Assembly (NCBI GenBank): GCA_030636125.1
Contig: DAOVXM010000121.1
Coordinates: 1-7,455 of the forward strand
Origin: Chloroflexota bacterium
Lineage (GTDB): Bacteria; Chloroflexota; Anaerolineae; Anaerolineales; UBA4823
DNA: 7,455 nucleotides
Reading direction: 5' to 3'
Of this stretch, positions 1-5,569 are shown piece by piece. Numbering within the stretch: the stretch's first letter is position 1; the number at the start of each line of letters is the position of its first letter. The position numbers and the translations under genes were made by a program. The notes beneath the pieces are model-generated. The model was given only the letters and a program-made list of their open reading frames with translations, searched no databases and was not told the DNA's origin.

Positions 1-125
1 TCAATATTTTTTTGGAATCTACGTGAAATCCCGGCAACATTAGTCGCCTTGTGGCAGATTCATATCACCCAACCTACTCCAATACTTGGTGATCCCGAAC
101 CAATATTCCCTCGAGAGGCGCAATC

Positions 126-695
126 ATGAACCGATCTGAAGCACTGGCTATTGTCAACGAATACATAAAAAATGAAAACCTTATCCGTCACATGCTTGCC
201 GTCGAGGCAGCCATGCGATTTTATGCCGCAAAATTAGGAAAGGACATTGATACCTGGGGAATAACAGGACTGCTGCATGATTTCGATTGGGAAATACATC
301 CTACTATGGACCAACATCCCCAAGAGGGCGCTCCAATCTTGAGAGCGCGAGGCGTTCCTGAGGAGATCATTACTGCCATCCTCGGCCACGCAGATCACAC
401 GGGTATCCCTCGACAAACAGAAATGGAAAAAGCCCTCTATGCATGCGATGAGATCACGGGGCTTATCATCGCTGTCGCCTTGGTGAGACCTTCGCGTTCG
501 ATTCATGATGTCAAGGTAAAATCGGTAAAAAAGAAATGGAAGGACCGTTCTTTTGCTGCCGGCGCAAATCGCGAGGAGATCACTAATGCCACTGAGGAAT
601 TTGGCGTTGACTTGTGGGACCATGTAAAAAATGTCATTACCGCCATGCGTGGTATAGCTCCAGAATTAGGACTTGAAGGTACTGGGGCGTCATAA
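126..695 (+). CDS. HD-superfamily hydrolase, 189 aa
   Basis: This is a small metal-dependent phosphohydrolase of the HD superfamily; the substrate cannot be told from sequence. Metal-ligand candidates appear in the order expected for an HD domain: H22 (IRHMLAVE), H51-D52 (GLLHDFDW), H64, H88 (ILGHADH, with H91 nearby) and D108 (YACDEITG). The domain fills about residues 18-115. The rest (about 116-189) is a helical, lysine-rich tail with no motif I recognise. It resembles the short stand-alone predicted HD hydrolases that are widespread in bacteria, often annotated HDIG-domain protein. No signal peptide or membrane segment is seen. The ATG at 126 follows a weak purine-rich ribosome site (GAGAGG, about 112-117). 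The gene has no co-directional neighbour in the window and converges on the lipoprotein gene. Family assignment is firm; function is open (nucleotide or phosphate ester hydrolysis is the family norm). Confidence 0.85.
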   Translation: MNRSEALAIVNEYIKNENLIRHMLAVEAAMRFYAAKLGKDIDTWGITGLLHDFDWEIHPTMDQHPQEGAPILRARGVPEEIITAILGHADHTGIPRQTEMEKALYACDEITGLIIAVALVRPSRSIHDVKVKSVKKKWKDRSFAAGANREEITNATEEFGVDLWDHVKNVITAMRGIAPELGLEGTGAS

Positions 696-707
696 TTAAA
701 TAAAAAA

Positions 708-749
708 ACAGCATATGGCGAAATAAATGATTAATGCGCCATATGCTGT
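708..749 (-). terminator. Hairpin terminator between convergent genes
   Basis: A perfect 13-bp inverted repeat (ACAGCATATGGCG, 708-720, pairing with 737-749) encloses a 16-nt loop. On the plus strand a run of seven A (702-708) flanks the left arm. Read on the minus strand this becomes a U-run right after the hairpin, so it fits an intrinsic terminator for the lipoprotein gene, which ends at 769. The plus-strand side has no U-run, so termination of the HD gene here would be weaker. Confidence 0.75.
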
Positions 750-768
750 CAGATTAAGGATGTTACAG

Positions 769-1236
769 CTATTCTGTCGCTCGGATTACATCCTTACATA
801 GATCACCACAGCGTTCAACCACATTAAAAATCTCATCTAATTCAGGTTCAACCACGAGGATGATCTTCCCATCAATAAGAACCAGCGTAACATGTAGAGT
901 ATGTGTCTGATATACCTCTGTAACCTCCCCCTTCAATATCAAAGCTTCTGCTTGTGACCAATCGACATAATTAGATACACCTTCACTAGGTCCCGGATAC
1001 GGATTGTACACAGACAAGACTGATGCTGGGGGTGGATAAGGCTGTTCTGGTTCCGGGTAGGTTTGAGCTTGTAGTGTGGGTGCCTGTTCTTGTTCTATGG
1101 GCATTTCGAGTGGTTCAGTGGGGGCGGAAACTTCTTCAGTATTCGAGACTGGCGCTTGCGTTGATTTTTGACAAGCTGCCAACACAATCACCAAAGTCAC
1201 AGTAATGACGGTAATTAGCCAAATACGTTTCTGCAT
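769..1236 (-). CDS. Predicted lipoprotein with proline-rich linker, 155 aa
   Basis: This is a secreted, membrane-anchored lipoprotein of unknown function. The N-terminus has a basic start (MQKR), a hydrophobic stretch (residues 5-20) and a lipobox L19-A20-A21-C22, so cleavage and lipidation at C22 are expected. Residues about 23-88 form a low-complexity linker rich in Pro, Glu and Tyr-Pro pairs (YPEPEQPYPPP). Residues about 91-155 form a small domain: a W-x-x-A helix, a GEV turn (103-105), a beta-strand pair around an IDG turn (121-123), then PELDEIFNVV and a C143-x3-C147 pair. That pattern (helix, G-x-V, strand, x-D-G, strand, P, helix) recalls the extracytoplasmic domain of FtsH, but this is my inference. 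A ribosome site GGAGG sits 4 nt before the ATG. Its own terminator lies at 708-749. Similar lipoproteins are, as far as I recall, common in Anaerolineae. Confidence 0.8.
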   Translation of the reverse strand: MQKRIWLITVITVTLVIVLAACQKSTQAPVSNTEEVSAPTEPLEMPIEQEQAPTLQAQTYPEPEQPYPPPASVLSVYNPYPGPSEGVSNYVDWSQAEALILKGEVTEVYQTHTLHVTLVLIDGKIILVVEPELDEIFNVVERCGDLCKDVIRATE

Positions 1237-1309
1237 TTTGCCTCCATGGAAAAATTATTGTAGGTTTGCTGAGCTAAATGCGATAAAGATTCACTATCTG
1301 CGCAGGCAC

Positions 1310-1315
1310 ATTATA
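1310..1315 (-). promoter_or_regulatory. Possible -10 box for the lipoprotein gene
   Basis: The minus strand reads TATAAT here, 74 nt before the lipoprotein start. The best -35 candidate, TTGCAC at 1331-1336, gives a 15-nt spacer, shorter than the ideal. A TTGACA at 1321-1326 is too close (5 nt) to serve it. This is a plausible but unproven promoter in the divergent region 1237-1435. Confidence 0.35.
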
Positions 1316-1358
1316 CCTGATGTCAAAATTGTGCAAATAGAACCGGTTATTCCAGGAA

Positions 1359-1387
1359 TTGACAATAATCCTAATATGGGCTAAACT
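1359..1387 (+). promoter_or_regulatory. Sigma-70-type promoter for the recombinase-like gene
   Basis: A consensus -35 TTGACA (1359-1364) is followed by exactly 17 nt and the -10 TAAACT (1382-1387; 4 of 6 matches to TATAAT). The predicted start near 1394 leaves a leader of about 40 nt. A strong ribosome site AGGAGG (1425-1430) lies 5 nt before the ATG at 1436. A short perfect inverted repeat (ATTCC-A-GGAAT, 1349-1359) touches the -35, and the palindrome AACCGGTT (1341-1348) lies just upstream. Either could be an operator. Confidence 0.6.
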
Positions 1388-1435
1388 AATGTATATGGCT
1401 ATGCGAATATCACACACAATTACCAGGAGGATATT

Positions 1436-2341
1436 ATGAATCACCTCAAGGTCAGTGCTCACATCACCTCTCAATCCAATCTTACTCCAACCATCAAAGC
1501 CTGGACGATATATCTGGATGATCAAGGCAATTCACCCAATACTGTCAAAGCATTTACATCGGACATGCGTTTGTTTGCATCTTATCTTCCTCCAGACAAA
1601 AGATTGGGAGACATCGCCACAACCGATATCAATAATTTCCTTGATTGGATGCAAACAGGTCGTGGAGTTCCTTGCAGCCCGAAAACACTTTCTCGACGTA
1701 TTACTTCCATCAAAGCTTTCTTCCGCTGGTTGCACAAGAATGGGGTTTTACTAGTCGATCCGGCTGAGAAGGTTGTGCAAAAATCAGTGCTCAGTCCCTT
1801 GCCCATTGTGCTAACCCCAGCAGAAGTGGAAGCAGTCATCCAAGCTGCTGACGCTCATCGGCGGAAACCAAAACCAGATGCCCGATCTTATACTCTGGTT
1901 ACTTTATTACTTCAAACGGGAATCAAAAAAGGCGAATGCTTAGCATTGAGTCCGAATCACATTGATCTTGATGCTCCCAGCGGTCCGCTACTCTTTATCC
2001 GCTATGCTAACCCCCAGCATCGCTACAAAGAACGTAAAATACCATTGCTTGATACTTGGGTATCTACTTTCAACGAATACAAATCCCAATATGAGCTTAG
2101 TGATCGCCTGTTTCCCTGGTCTCCTCGCCGTTTGGAGTATTTATTGGAGGATCTAAGCAATGAAGCTGGTCTGGAAAAACACTTGTCCTTCGATATGTGC
2201 CGTTGGACTTGTGCATTAACCGATTGGGATACAGGCATGGAACACGATAAGATCCGCCAGAAACTGGGAATATCTAAGGTCCAATGGCGCGAAGTGAGTA
2301 TGAAACTTGGTAAGTTATCAGCACAAGCCCAGTTAGAATAA
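1436..2341 (+). CDS. Tyrosine-recombinase-like protein lacking the catalytic residues, 301 aa
   Basis: Overall this matches XerC/XerD-type phage integrases: an N-terminal SAM-like core-binding domain (about 16-103, with NSPNTVKAF and SRRITSIKAFFRWL), a linker (LPIVLTPAEVEAVI), and a C-terminal catalytic-type domain (about 125-295). The catalytic set is almost gone. Arg I of TG-x-R is K164 (TGIKKGE). The Lys before KER-x-PL aligns with H195. The HxxR box reads D253-M-C-R256, so only Arg II remains. The LGH box is L277-G278-I279. The tyrosine position aligns with S288, and no Tyr occurs after residue 235. The frame is intact, with a strong promoter and ribosome site, so this looks like a maintained protein rather than a decayed gene. 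Strand breakage is not expected; binding DNA as a regulator or architectural protein is possible. No phage genes or att-like repeats are seen. It lies upstream of AOR on the same strand. Confidence 0.8.
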   Translation: MNHLKVSAHITSQSNLTPTIKAWTIYLDDQGNSPNTVKAFTSDMRLFASYLPPDKRLGDIATTDINNFLDWMQTGRGVPCSPKTLSRRITSIKAFFRWLHKNGVLLVDPAEKVVQKSVLSPLPIVLTPAEVEAVIQAADAHRRKPKPDARSYTLVTLLLQTGIKKGECLALSPNHIDLDAPSGPLLFIRYANPQHRYKERKIPLLDTWVSTFNEYKSQYELSDRLFPWSPRRLEYLLEDLSNEAGLEKHLSFDMCRWTCALTDWDTGMEHDKIRQKLGISKVQWREVSMKLGKLSAQAQLE

Positions 2342-2358
2342 TTACTATAAAATTACAC

Positions 2359-2376
2359 TCCCGATATAAATTGGGA
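2359..2376 (+). terminator. Weak hairpin after the recombinase-like gene
   Basis: TCCCGAT (2359-2365) can pair with ATTGGGA (2370-2376) across a 4-nt loop, with one G-U pair. It begins 18 nt after the stop codon. No true U-run follows, so it is a weak terminator candidate and some read-through toward AOR is possible. Confidence 0.3.
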
Positions 2377-2394
2377 TCAATTTCAATCAAAAAC

Positions 2395-2423
2395 TTGATT
2401 AGTTTTAAAGTCTATGCTAACAT
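2395..2423 (+). promoter_or_regulatory. aor: Promoter for the AOR gene, extended -10 type
   Basis: TTGATT (2395-2400) and TAACAT (2418-2423) are separated by 17 nt, and TGC (2415-2417) directly precedes the -10 as an extended -10 element. Each hexamer matches consensus at 4 of 6 positions. The predicted start is near 2430, giving a leader of roughly 215 nt before the AOR ATG. The -35 is also the right arm of a small AT-rich hairpin (AATCAA 2385-2390 with TTGATT 2395-2400). Confidence 0.5.
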
Positions 2424-2438
2424 ATATGTGTCACATAT
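2424..2438. promoter_or_regulatory. Inverted repeat at the predicted AOR start site (operator candidate)
   Basis: ATATGTG-T-CACATAT is a perfect 7-bp inverted repeat with a one-base centre. It begins right after the -10 box and covers the predicted transcription start, a classic repressor position. The TGTG/CACA core resembles half-sites of CRP/FNR-type or GntR-type regulators, but the spacing does not match the CRP consensus, so no regulator is named. Confidence 0.4.
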
Positions 2439-2645
2439 GAGATGTCATTTGTAAAGAAAATCAAAGTAAATAGGGCAAACTCGTCTAATATATAGCCGTT
2501 TTGCAGTTTTTTATACCTGAGTTAATTGCGGTTATAACCATATATTGTTTATTGATGCCGTTGTAAGGAGGTGTTGATATCATAAATAAACTAACCTATT
2601 GATGCATGGTGCTCTTAAACATTATTCAGATTAAAGGAGACTGCA
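2439..2645 (+). other. AOR leader region with no gene
   Basis: No convincing protein gene is seen. It holds: (a) a weak stem GCAAAC (2475-2480) with GTTTTGC (2498-2504, one bulge), followed by six T (2507-2512), a possible attenuator; (b) a perfect palindrome GGTTATAACC (2530-2539); (c) a near-perfect Shine-Dalgarno TAAGGAGGTG (2564-2573) with no good start codon at proper spacing; (d) a 9-bp direct repeat TATTGATGC (2550-2558 and 2597-2605); (e) a ten-codon frame from ATG 2602 to TAA 2634 ending 11 nt before the AOR start, about 30 nt from that Shine-Dalgarno; (f) the AOR ribosome site AAAGGAG (2633-2639). I recognise no known riboswitch here. Confidence 0.5.
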
Positions 2646-4469
2646 ATGGCACTTGGAGAATATGGAGACCGGGTCGCACATGTTGACCTGGCATCTGGAC
2701 AGATTGAATATAAACCGATTCCCGGCGAATGGATACAAAAGTATATGGGTTCCCGTGGGATTGGAGTTAAGTACGTTTTCGAGAACGGACCACAAGTCGA
2801 TCCCCTCTCACCTGAGAATATATTATGTTTCATGAATGGACCGCTCACCGGTACCGCAGTTAATCTTAGCGGACGTATGGCTATCGTGACAAAGTCACCT
2901 CTCACTGGCACTGTTGTAGACAGTCACCATGGAGGTTGGTCCGCTGCGAAGCTACGATGGGCTGGTTTTGACGGTCTGATCTTCAAGGGGAAGGCCGAAA
3001 AACCGGTCTATGCCTATATTGAAAATGAGACTGTCGAAATCCGAGATGCATCCGAAGTTTGGGGTAAGAGCGTACACGATACAGTCAAATATTTTCATAA
3101 AAAATTCGGCGAGGACCTGTCCGTAATCACTATTGGTCAAGCTGGCGAGAATCTTTCCCGATTTGCCTGTTGGGTAAACGAGGACGACCGTGCCAGCGGA
3201 CGTGGTGGTACTGGATGCGTCGGCGGCAGCAAAAACCTGAAAGCTGTCGTCATCAAAGCCGAAAAAGCTATGCCAAAACCTGTCAATCAAGAAGCATGGA
3301 AAACAGCCCATGACCAGGCGTTGGCTCAACTCATGGATGAGAGAGTTGTTACCTCCCCTAAAAAAGGAGGCTTATCCGTTTATGGCACGAATGTATTGAT
3401 GAACATGGTCAATGTCATTGGAGCCATGCCAACAAAGAACTCCCAGTACACATATTTCGAGCCCCACGAAAAAATCAGTGGTGAGTATGTCCAAGAAAAC
3501 ATTCTTGTCGCCAATCCCACCTGCCACGCCTGCCCTGTTGCCTGTAAGAAAGAAGTTGAAATCACGGAAGGTCCTTACGCTGGACTACGCATGGAAAGTG
3601 TTGAATATGAATCAGCCTGGGCGTTGGGAGCCAACTGCGACAATGACAACGTCGCCAGCGTAGCTAAGATGATTGACCAGTGCAATGACTACGGTTTCGA
3701 CACCATTGAGATGGGTAATGTCCTTTCTGTTTATATGGAAGCCAGCGAAAAGGGTTATACCAACGGTGCCGGTGGTCTAAATTGGGGCGATTATGAGGCC
3801 ATGGTAGCAACCATAGACAAGATCGCCATGCGTGAGGGTATCGGTGACCTTTTGGCAAACGGGAGCGAACGTACCGCCAAATCGTGGGGGCATCCCGAAA
3901 TATCTATGACCGTCAAGGGTATGGCGATTCCGGCCTATGACCCACGTGGAATTAAGGGAATGGGAGTTGCTTACGCCACTAGCAACCGTGGTGCTTGTCA
4001 CCTGAGGGGTTATACACCAGCAGCTGAGGTTGTCGCTAACGTATTAGGTCCAACGGATCTAACCGACCCATTGGATTGGAAAGGCAAGGGTGAGCTTACC
4101 GTCATATTCCAGAATGTTCACACTGTTACCGATTGTATGAATGTCTGTAAATTCGCTACTTTTGCTGAGTCACTCGATACATTTGCTGCCCAATATTCCG
4201 CTATGACAGGTGTCGAGGTTGATGTCGATTTCTTACTTAAAGTCGGCGAGCGGGTTTACAACCTGGAGAGGTACTACAACAACCTGGCTGGATTCGGAGA
4301 GGGATCAGATTACTTGCCAGAGCGTTTCTTGAAAGAGCCCTCCACTGGTCCAGGATCAGAGGGGCAGGTATGTGAACTTGCTGAGATGTTGGAAGAGTAC
4401 TACGAAAAACGTGGATGGGAAAATGGTGTGGTTCCAGAATCAAAATTAAAAGAACTGGATATCATTTAA
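2646..4469 (+). CDS. aor: Aldehyde:ferredoxin oxidoreductase, tungsten/molybdenum bis-pterin enzyme, 607 aa
   Basis: This is a cytoplasmic AOR-family enzyme, typically oxidising aldehydes to acids (or the reverse) with ferredoxin, using a W- or Mo-bis-pterin and one [4Fe-4S] cluster. Length matches the roughly 605-aa family norm. The N-terminal domain (about 1-210) shows family hallmarks: SRGIGVKYVF (36-45), GPLTGT (65-70), SGRMAIVTKSPLTGT (75-89), and GRGGTGCVGGSKNLKAVVI (185-203). Cluster ligands are C293, C296 and C300 (CHACPVAC) plus C501 (CMNVCKF). GACHLRGY (449-456) carries H452, a conserved residue near the pterin site. The ATG follows AAAGGAG by 6 nt. No signal peptide is seen. C191 and C497 are extra cysteines beside the conserved motifs. 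The MoaD-like genes lie just downstream on the other strand. No AorA- or AorC-like electron-transfer subunit is present here. Substrate is not predictable, and other AOR-family members cannot be excluded. Confidence 0.95.
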   Translation: MALGEYGDRVAHVDLASGQIEYKPIPGEWIQKYMGSRGIGVKYVFENGPQVDPLSPENILCFMNGPLTGTAVNLSGRMAIVTKSPLTGTVVDSHHGGWSAAKLRWAGFDGLIFKGKAEKPVYAYIENETVEIRDASEVWGKSVHDTVKYFHKKFGEDLSVITIGQAGENLSRFACWVNEDDRASGRGGTGCVGGSKNLKAVVIKAEKAMPKPVNQEAWKTAHDQALAQLMDERVVTSPKKGGLSVYGTNVLMNMVNVIGAMPTKNSQYTYFEPHEKISGEYVQENILVANPTCHACPVACKKEVEITEGPYAGLRMESVEYESAWALGANCDNDNVASVAKMIDQCNDYGFDTIEMGNVLSVYMEASEKGYTNGAGGLNWGDYEAMVATIDKIAMREGIGDLLANGSERTAKSWGHPEISMTVKGMAIPAYDPRGIKGMGVAYATSNRGACHLRGYTPAAEVVANVLGPTDLTDPLDWKGKGELTVIFQNVHTVTDCMNVCKFATFAESLDTFAAQYSAMTGVEVDVDFLLKVGERVYNLERYYNNLAGFGEGSDYLPERFLKEPSTGPGSEGQVCELAEMLEEYYEKRGWENGVVPESKLKELDII

Positions 4470-4493
4470 CCAGATTTACCCTTTGGAACACCA

Positions 4494-4526
4494 AAATAGC
4501 GCACCTTGCTGTGAGGTGCGCTATTT
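4494..4526. terminator. Hairpin terminator between AOR and the MoaD-like genes
   Basis: A perfect 13-bp inverted repeat (AAATAGCGCACCT, 4494-4506, with 4514-4526) encloses a 7-nt loop. It lies 24 nt after the AOR stop and 27 nt after the stop of the convergent MoaD-like gene at 4554. The A/T ends of the stem provide short U-stretches in both directions, so it can serve both genes. Confidence 0.7.
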
Positions 4527-4553
4527 ATATACAGTTTAATGCAACGTATACGA

Positions 4554-4835
4554 TTAGAAGGCTACAACATATGGTCTAATAAATCCAATCGTATCACCGT
4601 CCTGGATCGGGGCTTCCATGTCCCCAACCAAATAAGAAAACCGTCCGTTTATGACCACACGGGAATATGGTAGGATCGTCCCATCCTCATCCAAGAGTAG
4701 ATCTTGTAGGTCGTGTATATTAAATAATGCATCCAAGAGCTCACCAAGCGTGGAACCCTCAAACTCATACTCCATATGATCAGTTCCCATACGGCTGCGA
4801 ACGAGACCAGTAAACTTCAAACGAACGCTAATCAC
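4554..4835 (-). CDS. MoaD/ThiS-like beta-grasp protein without C-terminal Gly-Gly, 93 aa
   Basis: This is a small ubiquitin-like (beta-grasp) protein of the MoaD/ThiS family, the most divergent of the three here. The fold pattern is visible: first strand ISVRLKFTG (2-10), helix STLGELLDALF (28-38), then the family signature around SRVVINGR (58-65) and QDGDTIGFIRP (78-88). Active MoaD and ThiS end in Gly-Gly, which is adenylated and thiocarboxylated. This one ends in YVVAF, so the usual sulfur-carrier chemistry is not expected unless the tail is processed in an unusual way. The start is GTG, and GTGA overlaps the stop of the upstream gene by 4 nt, so translational coupling is likely. The ribosome site GGAGG (4845-4849) lies inside the upstream gene, 9 nt before the GTG. 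A structural or regulatory partner role is possible but unproven. Confidence 0.8.
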   Translation of the reverse strand: MISVRLKFTGLVRSRMGTDHMEYEFEGSTLGELLDALFNIHDLQDLLLDEDGTILPYSRVVINGRFSYLVGDMEAPIQDGDTIGFIRPYVVAF

Positions 4836-5116
4836 TGCTCGCCACCTCCAACTGCAGGAAAGATGTCTATCCTGTCATCGAGCGAGATCAAAGAGTCCAA
4901 ATAATCCTGTAGAAATTGCACATCCCGCCCATTAATAAAAATGTGAACATGTCCGTACATATTTCCATGTTCATCCAATAGTTCTTTTTCCATTTCTGGG
5001 TACCGATTTAATATCTCCGACAGCAACTGTTGAACGGTTGCACCGGTACTAAGGGAGAGCTCCACTGTTTTTCCGCCCACAATCTGGCGTAATGTAGCAT
5101 AAAAATTTACTCTCAA
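4832..5116 (-). CDS. MoaD/ThiS-like sulfur-carrier candidate ending GGG-EQ, 94 aa
   Basis: This is a beta-grasp protein with the closest match to a functional MoaD-type sulfur carrier: VNFYATLRQIVG (3-14), helix ATVQQLLSEILNRYP (26-40), HVHIFINGRDV (56-66) and DDRIDIFPAVGGG (80-92). MoaD donates sulfur for the pterin dithiolene of Mo/W cofactors, and AOR next door needs such a cofactor. The glycines G90-G92 are followed by E93-Q94, so the Gly-Gly is not terminal. The start is TTG at 5116, preceded by GGAG with 7-nt spacing; codons further upstream offer no better start. It follows the third MoaD-like gene after a 109-nt gap and overlaps the next by 4 nt. It is clearly related to the 5226-5501 protein, sharing RYP, YINGRDV or FINGRDV, and DIFP, so a tandem duplication is likely. 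Confidence 0.85.
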   Translation of the reverse strand: MRVNFYATLRQIVGGKTVELSLSTGATVQQLLSEILNRYPEMEKELLDEHGNMYGHVHIFINGRDVQFLQDYLDSLISLDDRIDIFPAVGGGEQ

Positions 5117-5225
5117 ATCTTCACTCCAATATTATTTTTAGTGCACCACAATCGGAGTAATGCGTGAACTTCTCTTAGCACTTCTCCCTCTGTCGACGGA
5201 AAATCAATTTTTACACAATGACTCA

Positions 5226-5501
5226 TTAGAAATGACCAGGTGGAAATATGTCCACTTTGTCGGTAGGGTTCAACATTGTGTTAGCTGTCTTTTCCAAGTA
5301 AGGGACATCACGCCCATTGATATACACATGAGCATGAGGATATAGTTCGCCATTTTCATTAAACATGGTCTGATGGAGTACTGGATACCTATCAACAACC
5401 AAGTTCAGTAATTGAAGAACAGTAAGGTTTTCCACATAATCAATCTCAATTGTCTTCTGATCTATCAGAAGCCTAATTGTGGAATAAAAAGTCACCTTCA
5501 T
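5226..5501 (-). CDS. MoaD/ThiS-like beta-grasp protein without Gly-Gly, 91 aa
   Basis: This is a MoaD/ThiS-family protein paralogous to the 4832-5116 gene: VTFYSTIRLL (3-12), LTVLQLLNLVVDRYP (26-40), HAHVYINGRDVPYLE (56-70) and DKVDIFPP (81-88). The C-terminus stops at PPGHF, just before the point where the diglycine would be, so it cannot act as a normal thiocarboxylate carrier as written. I chose the ATG at 5501 because it aligns with the sister protein's start, although its ribosome site is poor. A TTG at 5573 would add 24 residues, overlap the tilS stop as TTGA, and has GAAGGA 9 nt upstream; that extension has no family resemblance. Transcription could come from tilS or from the extended -10 at 5550-5558. 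Confidence 0.8.
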   Translation of the reverse strand: MKVTFYSTIRLLIDQKTIEIDYVENLTVLQLLNLVVDRYPVLHQTMFNENGELYPHAHVYINGRDVPYLEKTANTMLNPTDKVDIFPPGHF

Positions 5502-5549
5502 AATTTTTTTATTGCTAAGTCGCCTCGCTATTGGGAGATCTACGGTCAA

Positions 5550-5558
5550 AGTATAGCA
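5550..5558 (-). promoter_or_regulatory. Extended -10 promoter candidate for the MoaD-like genes
   Basis: The minus strand reads TGC-TATACT: an extended -10 (TGn) joined to a -10 matching TATAAT at 5 of 6 positions. No good -35 lies at 17 nt, but extended -10 promoters often lack one. The predicted start near 5543 gives a leader of about 40 nt to the ATG at 5501. It could uncouple these genes from tilS. Confidence 0.4.
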
Positions 5559-5569
5559 CAACCCAAAAA

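Noticed and set aside
1..125. Search for an upstream gene end or promoter before the HD gene.
   Set aside because: No open frame, hairpin or convincing -35/-10 pair was found.
1274..1525. Minus-strand open frame of 83 codons across the start of the recombinase-like gene.
   Set aside because: It overlaps the promoter and start of a well-supported gene, has no ribosome site and resembles no family.
1436..2341. Recombinase-like gene as part of a mobile element or integron.
   Set aside because: No phage, transposase, att-like direct repeats, tRNA or attC-like arrays flank it, and the catalytic residues are missing.
2385..2400. AATCAA-N4-TTGATT as an FNR box.
   Set aside because: The half-sites are in the opposite order to the FNR consensus TTGAT-N4-ATCAA.
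2507..2545. ACCTGAG followed by GGTTATAACC looks a little like the 3' part of a TPP riboswitch.
   Set aside because: The upstream CTGAGA core and pairing stems are absent, and the downstream gene is AOR, not a thiamin gene.
2439..2645. Possible molybdenum-cofactor riboswitch before AOR.
   Set aside because: The gene context would fit, but I cannot find the GC-rich conserved stems of that RNA in this AT-rich leader.
2952..3329. Minus-strand open frame of 125 codons inside AOR, and similar frames opposite the HD gene (234-623).
   Set aside because: They lie entirely opposite strongly supported genes and their translations show no domain; they are chance frames.
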